Of a stretch of 37,601 nucleotides of DNA, positions 18,181 to 27,744 are shown one piece after another; position 1 is the first letter of the stretch, and every line of letters starts with the position of its first letter. Origin of the DNA: Candidatus Omnitrophota bacterium (GTDB lineage Bacteria > Omnitrophota > Omnitrophia > Omnitrophales > Aquincolibacteriaceae); NCBI GenBank assembly GCA_903819565.1, contig CAIJDY010000137.1:1-37601 (forward strand). Direction: 5' to 3'. Made by a program: the position numbers and the translations under genes. The notes below the pieces were generated by a model. That model was given only the letters and a program-made list of their open reading frames with translations, made no database searches and had not been told where the DNA came from.

Positions 18181-20873
18181 GTCTCCCCCACAGAAATACC
18201 GACCTTGAGCGGCACTTTCAACTTGTACGCGCCTTCCATTTCTTCTTTCACGAGAGCCGCCAAAGCCTTCGTCTCGCCTTCCGGCGCATCAAAAACCAAT
18301 TCATCGTGCACTTGCATGATCATGAGGCTTTCGCTTTTTTCTTTTTCCAGCCGCGCCTGGATCGCGATCATGGCGACCTTGATAAGGTCCGCCGCCGACC
18401 CCTGGAGCGGCGCGTTGATCGCGGCCCTTTCGGCGTACTGGCGCAATTGCGCGTTCGACGCGCGGATATTCGGAAAATAGGCCCTCCGGCCGAGCAGCGT
18501 GGTCAGAAAACCGTCCTTCTTTGCCTGTTCTTTCTGCGATTCGAGGAATTCTTTGATCTTGGCATACCGGTCAAAGTAATCCCGGATAAACCGGTCCGCT
18601 TCCTGGATCGGAATGTTCAGGTCCTGCGCAAGACCGTAACTGGTCTTTCCGTAAACGATGCTAAAGTTGATGGTCTTCGCGGCGTTGCGCATCTCGCGCG
18701 TCACCTCCGGCTCTTTGACGCCGTAAAGCAGCGTGGCCGTGAAGGCATGAATGTCCCGGTCCTCTTCAAACGCCTTGAGCAGGCTGGGATCCCGCGAAAA
18801 ATGCGCCAGGATCCGCAATTCGATCTGCGAGTAATCCTCCGACAGGATCTTCCCTTTTCCGCGGGACCGTTCCCGGGGAATAAAGGCCTTGCGGATCAGA
18901 TGCCCGGCCTCGGTCCTGACCGGAATATTCTGAAGGTTCGGTTCCGAGCTTGAAAGCCGCCCCGTGTCCGTCGTCGTTTGATTATAAGAAGTGTGCACGC
19001 ACCCGGTTCCGGGATTCACCATCTCCGGCAGCGCGTCCAGATAAGTGGATTTCAGTTTGGTCCGTTCCCGGTATTCCAGGATCTTCCGCGGCAAGGGGTA
19101 TGAAAGCGCGAGCTTTTCAAGAACGCTCGCGTCCGTAGAATAACCGGTCTTGGTTTTCTTGTGTGCCGGCAGTTTCAGCTGCACAAACAGCACCTCGGCA
19201 AGCTGCTTGGGCGAATCAAGATTAAATTCTTTCCCGACTTCTTCATAAATGCTCTTCTCCAAAGCAGCGATCTCTTCCGTGGCTTTTTCCGAAAGCTTCC
19301 GGAGAAAAGGCAGGTCCAGCGTCACGCCGTTCATTTCCATTTTTCCGAGAACTTCCGCAAGCGGCATCTCGATCTTTTTAAAAAGCCCCTGAAGGTCCAG
19401 TGCTTCAAGCTTGTCTCTCAGGGTCGGGACGAGGCGGAAAACGCAGTCCGCGTCCTCGCAAGCGTATTCCGTGATGGCTTCCAGCGGCACCTCCGCCATA
19501 CTGATCTGCTGCGCGCCTTTTCCGATCAGCCTTTCCGTCGGGATCTTTTTCACGTTCAGGTATTCCAGAGAAATGTCGTCCAGGTTGTGATTCCGCTTCA
19601 AAGGATCGATCAGATAGCTCGCGATCATCGTGTCGAACGAAACCCCTGCCAAATGAACGCCTGCCCGCGCCATGACGATCTGGTCGTATTTGATGTTTTG
19701 CCCGTATTTCTGGACCGCGGTGTTTTCAAGGACCGGCTTCAATGCCCTGGTCGCTTCCTCGACCGGCAGCCTTCCTTCGCGGGATTCCCCGCAAGCAACG
19801 GGTACGTAATAAGCCGTGAGGGGTTCCCAGGCAAAGCTCATTCCGACCAATTCCGCGACCATCGGGTCGGTGGATGTCGTTTCGGTATCAAAGCTGAACG
19901 CCTCCGTTTTGCCAAGTGCCTCCGCGAGCGCCTTGAGTTCCTTGCCCGTCCGGATCATTTTGTATTGGCGGTTTACTTCTTCGCTGCCACCCTGCGCCGT
20001 GCTCTTGAGAAGACCGCGGAATTCGTAACGCTTAAAAAATTCTGCCAGGGCCGCCTGGTCGGGCTCGCCCACGCGGATCGCGTCCCAATCGACGGTCAGC
20101 GGCACAGCCGTATCGATCGTCGCAAGCATCCGGGACATTTTGAGGTCTTCGAGGTTCTCCCGGATCTTCTGCCTCTGCTTTTCGGAAGGAAGCCTCTCGA
20201 GATTCCCCAAAAGCTCCTCGACGGAACCGAATTCCTTGACCAGCTTAATGGCGGTTTTTTCACCGATCCCCGGCACGCCCGGAATGTTGTCCGAGGCGTC
20301 GCCCATCAATGCGAGAATATCCACGACTTTTTCGGGCCCGAGACCGTCAAAACGCTCCCGGACTTTCGCTGCGTCATAGACCGGCTCCTCTTTATGCGGC
20401 TGAAAAACCTTGATCTTGTCGTCCACCAGCTGAAAAGCGTCCTTGTCTCCCGTAACAATGAAAACCCGGTGACCTTCCTTTTTCCCGAGGAGGGCCAGCG
20501 TTCCGATCACGTCGTCCGCTTCGTATCCTGCCTTTTCAAAGAGAGCCATATTGGAGAGCCGGCAGAACTCCTTGATCGGCTCGATCTGGCTCACAAGCTC
20601 TTCGGGCATAGGCTTCCGGTGCGCCTTGTATTCCTGGTAGCGCTCGTGGCGGAACGTGGGCTCCTTGCGGTCAAAGCACACGGCCAGGTGTCCTGGTTTC
20701 TGGTCTTCGACGAGCTTCCGGAGCATGGTCACGAATCCATAAACGGCATTGGTCGGTTCCCCTTTGGAATTGGTCAAGGCGGGGATTGCGTAGAAAGCCC
20801 GGTAGCAGAAGGAGTTACCGTCTATCAAGAACAGCGTCTCCCCCTGAACAAGTTGCGGGGTCGCGTTTTTCAT
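18165..20873 (-). CDS. polA: DNA polymerase I
   Basis: 5'-3' exo (LIDGNSFCYRAFYA, GDASDNIPGVPGIGEKTA); 3'-5' exo FSFDTETTS; Pol motifs SEDYSQIELRILAH, RNAAKTINFSIVYGKTSYGLA, MQVHDELVFDAP. Confidence 0.96.
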   Translation of the reverse strand: MKNATPQLVQGETLFLIDGNSFCYRAFYAIPALTNSKGEPTNAVYGFVTMLRKLVEDQKPGHLAVCFDRKEPTFRHERYQEYKAHRKPMPEELVSQIEPIKEFCRLSNMALFEKAGYEADDVIGTLALLGKKEGHRVFIVTGDKDAFQLVDDKIKVFQPHKEEPVYDAAKVRERFDGLGPEKVVDILALMGDASDNIPGVPGIGEKTAIKLVKEFGSVEELLGNLERLPSEKQRQKIRENLEDLKMSRMLATIDTAVPLTVDWDAIRVGEPDQAALAEFFKRYEFRGLLKSTAQGGSEEVNRQYKMIRTGKELKALAEALGKTEAFSFDTETTSTDPMVAELVGMSFAWEPLTAYYVPVACGESREGRLPVEEATRALKPVLENTAVQKYGQNIKYDQIVMARAGVHLAGVSFDTMIASYLIDPLKRNHNLDDISLEYLNVKKIPTERLIGKGAQQISMAEVPLEAITEYACEDADCVFRLVPTLRDKLEALDLQGLFKKIEMPLAEVLGKMEMNGVTLDLPFLRKLSEKATEEIAALEKSIYEEVGKEFNLDSPKQLAEVLFVQLKLPAHKKTKTGYSTDASVLEKLALSYPLPRKILEYRERTKLKSTYLDALPEMVNPGTGCVHTSYNQTTTDTGRLSSSEPNLQNIPVRTEAGHLIRKAFIPRERSRGKGKILSEDYSQIELRILAHFSRDPSLLKAFEEDRDIHAFTATLLYGVKEPEVTREMRNAAKTINFSIVYGKTSYGLAQDLNIPIQEADRFIRDYFDRYAKIKEFLESQKEQAKKDGFLTTLLGRRAYFPNIRASNAQLRQYAERAAINAPLQGSAADLIKVAMIAIQARLEKEKSESLMIMQVHDELVFDAPEGETKALAALVKEEMEGAYKLKVPLKVGISVGETWFKN

Positions 20874-21091
20874 TATGAGATTGAGTTAATGATCTTCCTT
20901 TTGGTTACTCGAGAATTACACGGAAAGAGATAAGTGCGGTCAACTTTCAATATGGAATTGGAGTTCGGTCTCTCTCAAGCGGAGCTTAATCAGCCTTCCC
21001 TGCTCAAAGGCGGGCATAGCATAGCCAACCCCCCTGAAGAGGTCAAGTTTTTATTTCCGGTTTTTGTTGCCGCCCGTATTTACGGCCTCGC

Positions 21092-22174
21092 CTACTTTTT
21101 GTCTTTTCCGGCCGGCTGGATCCTCGAAAGCGCAAGCGCAAGCTCTTTGGGTTCGACCGCCATCTCGAGCGCGGCGTCGAGGCTGATGATCCCTTGGGTA
21201 TAGAGTTGTTTTAAATAGTCATCAAGCATGATCATGCCGTAGCGGGAGCCCGTCTGGATCTCCGAGAGGATCTGGTAGGTCTTGCCCTCGCGGATCAGGT
21301 TCCTGATGGCCGGAGTCGCGAACATAATCTCGAAGCCCGCCACGCGGCCTTTGCCGTCTATGCGCGGGAGCAGCACCTGGGAGATCACCGCCACGAGCGT
21401 CGAGGCCAACTGCACGCGGATCTGGGCCTGCTGGTGCGACGGGAAAACGTCGATGATACGGTCCACGGTCCGCGCCGCGCCGGTCGTGTGGAGAGTCGAG
21501 AACACCAAATGTCCCGTTTCTGCGGCGCGAATGGCGGATTCCATAGTCATCAAGTCGCGCATTTCGCCGATGAGGATCACGTCCGGGTCCTGGCGCAACG
21601 ACTTTACGATGGCCTCGGAGAACGTCGGAACGTCGTCCCCTACCTCACGTTGCGTCACGACGCACTCCTTGTGGGTGTGGACAAATTCGATCGGATCTTC
21701 GGCGGTAATGATATGCCGCGGAAAGTTCTCGTTAATATAGTTAAGCATGGTCGCCAACGTCGTGGTCTTTCCGGATCCCGTAGGGCCCGTCACGAGCACC
21801 AGACCGCGCGGGAGATTGAGGACCTCGATCAGCTGATTGGGCAGGCCGATATCCTTGAAATTATAGAACTTGGACGGCAGGAGACGCAGCACGATGGCGT
21901 AATGGCCCTGCGCTTTAAAGCAGGAGACGCGGAAACGCGCTTTGTCCTTGAAGGAAAACCCGAAATCAATGCCGCCGACCTCTTCGATCTTTTTACGCTG
22001 GGCTTCCGTGGTGATCTGCTTGGCGAAACCTTCCGTGTCCTGAGGCGTAAGGGATTGGGTTCCGATCGACACGAGATCGCCGACCAACCGGTAGGTCACC
22101 GGCCGCCCCGGGGTGATGTGGATATCCGAAGCCTCTCTCGAGACCGCCTCCATCAAGACCTCTTCTATGCCCAC
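21092..22174 (-). CDS. pilT: Type IV pilus retraction ATPase PilT
   Basis: VTGPTGSGKTTTLATMLNYIN, ITAEDPIEFVH, LRQDPDVILIGEMRD, TGHLVFSTLHTTGA, AIRNLIREGK. Confidence 0.93.
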   Translation of the reverse strand: MGIEEVLMEAVSREASDIHITPGRPVTYRLVGDLVSIGTQSLTPQDTEGFAKQITTEAQRKKIEEVGGIDFGFSFKDKARFRVSCFKAQGHYAIVLRLLPSKFYNFKDIGLPNQLIEVLNLPRGLVLVTGPTGSGKTTTLATMLNYINENFPRHIITAEDPIEFVHTHKECVVTQREVGDDVPTFSEAIVKSLRQDPDVILIGEMRDLMTMESAIRAAETGHLVFSTLHTTGAARTVDRIIDVFPSHQQAQIRVQLASTLVAVISQVLLPRIDGKGRVAGFEIMFATPAIRNLIREGKTYQILSEIQTGSRYGMIMLDDYLKQLYTQGIISLDAALEMAVEPKELALALSRIQPAGKDKK

Positions 22175-22246
22175 GGGACTCCTTCCTCTAAAGGGGAAAA
22201 TTTCGGACGACTTCTCCTATTATATTCGACCAGCGGGGGAAAAACC

Positions 22247-22756
22247 TTAGAAAACGTACCGGCCGAGGCCCCACAGGGCAAGGGAAACGAATGCCGCCAA
22301 AAGACAAAAAACGGGCCACCCCTTCACCGGCTCCGGGACGCTTGAAAAAAGAAGCTTGTACCTCAGCCCGAGAAAACCGGTCTGAAATAGCGCGACCCCC
22401 ACGCTCGCAACCCACACCCATGAGAGGTTATAAAAAAAGTCCTCGCGAACAGAAAGAGGCGTGGACGCCAGGGCGATCACGAAAAAAAAGAAAAAATCGG
22501 ATTTTTTCTGGTAACGCGTCAAAAGATAGGCCGTCGCTCCCGTAAGCAGGACCGCGTATTCCCGGACAAAACCCCGGCAGCCGGCAAAACTTGCGGTCAC
22601 CGTGAAAAGAGCCGCGATCAGCCCGAGAGTCAGGAAAAGATCCGTCGCCTCCCGCCAGATCCAAAAAAAGGACGGCACAGGCCTTTGGGAAAAAGCCTGC
22701 CGCGACCCTCGGATCGCGAACAAAAAACCGGCAACGATGATCAGGCTGTAGGACAT
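22247..22756 (-). CDS. Divergent RnfA-like integral membrane protein
   Basis: C-terminal QTGFLGLRYKLLFSSVPEPVKGWPVFCLLAAFVSLALWGL resembles RnfA C-termini (R..L..adVP.pfrG.pi.li.AgllaLaf.G). Hydrophobic throughout, last gene of the Rnf-like run. Confidence 0.6.
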   Translation of the reverse strand: MSYSLIIVAGFLFAIRGSRQAFSQRPVPSFFWIWREATDLFLTLGLIAALFTVTASFAGCRGFVREYAVLLTGATAYLLTRYQKKSDFFFFFVIALASTPLSVREDFFYNLSWVWVASVGVALFQTGFLGLRYKLLFSSVPEPVKGWPVFCLLAAFVSLALWGLGRYVF

Positions 22757-22760
22757 ACGG

Positions 22761-23282
22761 CTACCTTCGAAAGGGCTGGTTTTTCCAAAAGGACGCCAGA
22801 ACGGCGATCAGCAGGAAAAGAACAGCCGGTTGTTGAAATGAAATGCCCCGCCCCCCAAACTCCAAGCCTTTTTGAGCTCCCGTGACGATAAGGACGAAGA
22901 GGATGAACCCGAAGCCCGCGACGGCCCTCTCCCAAAAGTACCTTAAGACCTCCTTTGAAAAAACGCGGGCCCGGCTCGCCCTTTTTTCTTTTTCCATAAA
23001 AGAGAGCGGCGTCAGAAAAAAAACGCTCAACAGCCACAGCGGTTCCAGCTCCGCAAGGGTCCAGACGATTTGCCCCCAGACGAGCAGCCAAAGAAAAAAA
23101 GCCTCCTTCAGGAACCTTTCGGGAAAAAACCTGCGCGTGAACCAGAAAAACAGAAGGGAGATCCAGGAGACGGCCGTGATCAACAGCGCCGTCTGGCAAG
23201 CTCTCGGGGGATCGAACGCATAGGCCATGAGAGGAAGATAAGCCAGGACGCTTCTTGAAAAAAGGCTTTCCGGCAGCTTCAT
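22761..23282 (-). CDS. Divergent RnfE-like integral membrane protein
   Basis: N-terminal SRSVLAYLPLMAYAF occupies the RnfE ..q.LGlCPaLAvt position; GFGFILFVLIVTGAQKGLEFG and FQQPAVLFLLIAVL match RnfE-type C-terminal helices. Synteny after RnfD. Confidence 0.55.
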   Translation of the reverse strand: MKLPESLFSRSVLAYLPLMAYAFDPPRACQTALLITAVSWISLLFFWFTRRFFPERFLKEAFFLWLLVWGQIVWTLAELEPLWLLSVFFLTPLSFMEKEKRASRARVFSKEVLRYFWERAVAGFGFILFVLIVTGAQKGLEFGGRGISFQQPAVLFLLIAVLASFWKNQPFRR

Positions 23283-23425
23283 ACCTTGACGCCCTCCTCG
23301 AAAATTATCCGGGGCCGTTCACGGCCGAACTTTTTGACGCCGTAGAGCACCGCCATCAGCGCGCACACACAAAAGCCGAGGAACAGGTACCTTAAAATTC
23401 TCACTGCGATCTTTTTGACACTCAT
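23279..23425 (-). CDS. 48-aa single-TM protein in the RnfG position (MSVKKIAVRILRYLFLGFCVCALMAVLYGVKKFGRERPRIIFEEGVKV)
   Basis: ATG at 23425 overlaps the rnfD stop (ATGA); its TGA overlaps the start of the next gene (ATGA). Too short for the supplied ORF track. Confidence 0.7.
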   Translation of the reverse strand: MSVKKIAVRILRYLFLGFCVCALMAVLYGVKKFGRERPRIIFEEGVKV

Positions 23426-24276
23426 GATTGACCGCCTGCGTTCACAAGCCCTTCCGCCGCAGAGGGCCGGGGCCTCAACCAGACATCCAGCCAGGGAGTC
23501 AGCAAATTCATGAGAAGGATCGAAAAACCCGCAGCTGCCATCGAAAATCCACGGGGACTCAGTAGCGCACTCAGCAAGGCGGCTCCCGCCACAAACAGGC
23601 GCGTCCCCCTGCGCGTCAACGGCATAGCGACCGGATCCGCCAAAAGGAAAAAAGCCGTCAAAAGAACGCCGCTAAAAAAATTCCCGGGATCGTTCCCCCA
23701 CCGGCCGAGGGCGAAGGTGCAAAAAGAGCAGAGCGTTATATAAAGGAAAGGGGTCTCCCAATAGCCCTGTTTCTGTCTCACGAGGATCAGACCGCCGATC
23801 CCGACCGCCGTCAGGACCCAAAAGCTGCCATGAAGGACCAGGGGTTCCGCCGTCATGCCCGGAAAACTTGCATGAAGAAAAACGCGCGCGAACAACACGG
23901 GATGGAAAAGATATTCTCCCATCCCTCCAAAAAACTCTTTCGCGATGAATACGGCCAAAAAATTCGCTAAAAGGATCGCCTCCGAAGGGCATCCGGGCGG
24001 CATGAGAATCGCCATTAAAACCGCGATCAGGATCGCTTCCCCGTGATGAAGCTTGTCCTTTTTGCCGAAGAGTTTCGCGCCGAGGAGCTCGAAAGCAACG
24101 GCGCTGATCAAGCTTAGAAGAAGCACGTGCAGAAATTCCGTTTTCCCGAAAAAACCGGCCGCAAAAATCACCGGCATTAACGCGGCCAGCTGACCCCAGC
24201 ACCTCTTGGCGACAGTATCCGCGCTGTGGATATAAGGCGCCGGCGTCGCGGAAAACGTCTTCCCGTTCTCAGCCAT
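23422..24276 (-). CDS. rnfD: RnfD-like membrane protein
   Basis: HHGEAILIAVLMAILMPPGCPSEAILLANFLAVFIAKEFFGGMGEYLFHPVLFARVFLHASFPGMT; SGVLLTAFFLLADPVAMPLTRRGTRLFVAGAAL; FSILLMNLLTPWLDVW. Confidence 0.82.
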   Translation of the reverse strand: MAENGKTFSATPAPYIHSADTVAKRCWGQLAALMPVIFAAGFFGKTEFLHVLLLSLISAVAFELLGAKLFGKKDKLHHGEAILIAVLMAILMPPGCPSEAILLANFLAVFIAKEFFGGMGEYLFHPVLFARVFLHASFPGMTAEPLVLHGSFWVLTAVGIGGLILVRQKQGYWETPFLYITLCSFCTFALGRWGNDPGNFFSGVLLTAFFLLADPVAMPLTRRGTRLFVAGAALLSALLSPRGFSMAAAGFSILLMNLLTPWLDVWLRPRPSAAEGLVNAGGQS

Positions 24277-25576
24277 GGTGCGCCCCCGCCGGTTTTGTGC
24301 CGGAGATCCCGAGCTTTTTCTTTGCTGTCCGTATCTTTTCTAGCATTGGCCTTTGGGACGGACAGACATAACCGCAATTGCCGCATTCGATGCAGGCCGC
24401 GGCCCCGAAGATCCCGGCAGTCTCGAGTTCCTGATGGTCCGCCGCGAGCGTGATCATGACCGGCGAGATCCCAGCCGGACATTTATTCACGCAAAGGTTA
24501 CAGCGGATACAGGGTTCTTCCGGCCCTTTTTTCGTGATCTCTTTGGGAAGCGCCAGAACGGCGGCCGTACCTGCCGTGACCGGAACGTTCAGGTCCGCTT
24601 GGGCGATACCGGCCATGGGTCCGTTCATGACGACCCTCTCCGGTTCGCGCATCACCCCTTTGCAGGCGTGGATCGCGTCCTGGAACGAAATCCCCAGCGG
24701 CAGCCAAAGACTTCGCGGCTCCACCACACATTCTCCTCCCACGGTCACGAGCCTTTCATAAAAAGGTTTTTGATGCGCCACGGCTTCATAGGCCGCAAAG
24801 GCTGTCGAGGCCGGAAAGACCACGGCCTTCTCTTTTTCTCCGGGAAACCAGTTCTGAAGCAGCAACCTCTCGGTCCCCTGAGGATAAAGAGAGGGAACCG
24901 CCCGGGCCTCCGCATGGGTCCATTTCAAAAAAAAGATCTTACTTTTGAGGAGTTCCCCGATCTCGAAATTGCAGGTTTCGAACGCGAGCAGGATCTTCTC
25001 CGCGCCCAGCGCTTTTCGAAGTAGCTCGGCGCCTTTCAGGACCTCGACGGGATGCGACAACAAAAGCGTCTGCTCGCAGGTGACATAGGGTTCGGGTTCG
25101 CAGCAATTCACAACCAAGGTAGAGGCCGCCGCGTGTCTTTTGATCTTGGAGTGGACGGGTTCGGCGGAAAGGTCCGTGGTGACAAGTCCCGCACACTGGA
25201 AAGCCGCTTCAAGTTCTCCGGCAGGGATCTGTTCCCATCCTTTACGGATCTCCCAAACCCCGGGGGCCAGTTTAGGTTCCGTGCTTTTCTGAATGACCAC
25301 CCTCACGCTCATGCCGCCCATCGCATCCGGCGCCGCGGCGATCTCCGTGACGGTTCCCGAAATGCTCGCGTGAACCGTCGCTTCTTCGGGATTTTCCGGC
25401 TCGCCGATCCTTTGCCCGATCCGGACCTGCTCCCCGACCCGGACGCAGGGCCGTGATCCTTGACGCAGAGGAACGCAGATCTTTTCCGGAGGATGGAGCC
25501 GCTTAAGGTTCCAGTTCAGCAGGCTCGCGTCTTTTTTTCTTTCGAGGCGGATGCCGACGGGCTTGGGTGCTGCCAA
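24269..25576 (-). CDS. rnfC: RnfC-like iron-sulfur protein
   Basis: N-terminal barrel-sandwich KICVPLRQG..PCVRVGEQVRIGQRIGE; CCEPEPYVTCEQTLLL; two ferredoxin motifs CIRCNLCVNKCP and CIECGNCGYVCP. Confidence 0.85.
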   Translation of the reverse strand: MAAPKPVGIRLERKKDASLLNWNLKRLHPPEKICVPLRQGSRPCVRVGEQVRIGQRIGEPENPEEATVHASISGTVTEIAAAPDAMGGMSVRVVIQKSTEPKLAPGVWEIRKGWEQIPAGELEAAFQCAGLVTTDLSAEPVHSKIKRHAAASTLVVNCCEPEPYVTCEQTLLLSHPVEVLKGAELLRKALGAEKILLAFETCNFEIGELLKSKIFFLKWTHAEARAVPSLYPQGTERLLLQNWFPGEKEKAVVFPASTAFAAYEAVAHQKPFYERLVTVGGECVVEPRSLWLPLGISFQDAIHACKGVMREPERVVMNGPMAGIAQADLNVPVTAGTAAVLALPKEITKKGPEEPCIRCNLCVNKCPAGISPVMITLAADHQELETAGIFGAAACIECGNCGYVCPSQRPMLEKIRTAKKKLGISGTKPAGAHHG

Positions 25577-25623
25577 GATGGGTTCCTTTCAGAATGCCGG
25601 AGACCTGGAAAACCGGGGCCGCT

Positions 25624-26385
<762 letters not shown>

Positions 26386-27741
26386 TTATACGCCCTCCGG
26401 GGTCGCCTCTTCGATCGATTCATAAGTGATATCCAGCAAACGCTCGAGCTCCTTCGCGCTCATCCCAAGCGGCGGCATCAGCACGATCACGGATCCCAGC
26501 GGCCTCAGGATCGCGCCTTTTTTCCTGGCCTGCTCGATCACGCGAACGCCGATCTTTTCCTTGGACCCGAACGGTTCTTTGGTTTCCCGGTCGCGGACCA
26601 GCTCGATCCCGATCATGGTCCCGACCTGCCGGATGTCGCCGACGCATTTCAGTCTGTAGAAATCCCGCAACCTCTCGCGCAAAAACCGGATCTTCGGCTG
26701 CAGCCTCTTGAGAACCTTTTTTGTCCTGAAAAGCTTCAGGTTCGCGACCGCCACCGCGCATGCCAGCGGATTCGCAGTATACGTGTGCCCGTGAAAGAAC
26801 GTCCTGAACTCTTCGTGTTTCCCGAGAAACGCGTCGTAAATTTCTTCCGTAGTCAACGTTACGGCCAGCGGCAAATAGCCGCCGGTGATGCCCTTGGCGA
26901 CCGCCATCAGGTCCGGTGTCACCCGTTCGTGTTCCGCGGCGAACATTTTTCCGGTGCGGCCGAACCCGGTCGCGACTTCATCGAAGATCAGGAGCACATT
27001 ATACTTTTTCGTTAATTGCCGCGCACGGGAAATATAGCCCCCCGGCTGACCAATCATTCCCGCCGCGCCCTGCATGAGCGGTTCCATCACGAGCGCAGCG
27101 ATCTCCTCATGGTGTTTTCTGAAAATATCTTCCATCGCCCTCAGGGATTCTTCCTTCACGCGCTCCGGATCGGAGCCGGTCGGCCACCGGTACACGTACG
27201 GCGACGGCACCGCGAAGGTCTCGAAAAGCAGGGGCCGGTAGGCTTGGTGAAAAAGATCGATGCCGCCGACGCTCACGGAGCCGATCGTGTCCCCGTGATA
27301 CGCGTTCGTCAGGCGGGCGAACTTTTTTTTTCGCGGTTTTCCGCGCTGCTGCCAGTACTGATAAGCCATCTTGATCGCGATCTCCACGGCCTCGGACCCC
27401 GAATCGGAATAAAAAACGCGCGTGAGCCCCCGGGGCGCGATGGCGACAAGTCGTTCCGCAAGTTCGATCCCCGCGGGATGCGTGAGGCCGAGGAACGTGC
27501 TGTGCGCGATTTTCCCGAGCTGCTCTTTGACGGCCGTATCCAGCTCCTTCACCCGGTGGCCGTGGACGTTACACCAGAGCGACGAAACGCCATCGAGGTA
27601 CCTTTTCCCCTTAGCGTCGATGAGATAGCAGCCGTCGCCTCTTTCGATGACCGGCACTTCGTCCGTCTGCCAGTCCCGCATCTGCGTAAAGGGGTGCCAG
27701 AGGTATTTCCTGTCTTTCGCGACCAGTTTCTTGGGGTCCAT
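26386..27741 (-). CDS. bioA: Adenosylmethionine-8-amino-7-oxononanoate aminotransferase
   Basis: HPFTQMRDW, SLWCNVHGHRVKELD, LLIFDEVATGFGRTGKMFA, FFHGHTYTANPLACAVA. Confidence 0.95.
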   Translation of the reverse strand: MDPKKLVAKDRKYLWHPFTQMRDWQTDEVPVIERGDGCYLIDAKGKRYLDGVSSLWCNVHGHRVKELDTAVKEQLGKIAHSTFLGLTHPAGIELAERLVAIAPRGLTRVFYSDSGSEAVEIAIKMAYQYWQQRGKPRKKKFARLTNAYHGDTIGSVSVGGIDLFHQAYRPLLFETFAVPSPYVYRWPTGSDPERVKEESLRAMEDIFRKHHEEIAALVMEPLMQGAAGMIGQPGGYISRARQLTKKYNVLLIFDEVATGFGRTGKMFAAEHERVTPDLMAVAKGITGGYLPLAVTLTTEEIYDAFLGKHEEFRTFFHGHTYTANPLACAVAVANLKLFRTKKVLKRLQPKIRFLRERLRDFYRLKCVGDIRQVGTMIGIELVRDRETKEPFGSKEKIGVRVIEQARKKGAILRPLGSVIVLMPPLGMSAKELERLLDITYESIEEATPEGV

Positions 27742-27744
27742 CGA

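Noticed and set aside
19161-20933. 590-aa plus-strand ORF opposite polA
   Set aside because: Antisense shadow of a certain polA coding sequence; composition and lack of recognisable motifs indicate a GC-bias artefact.
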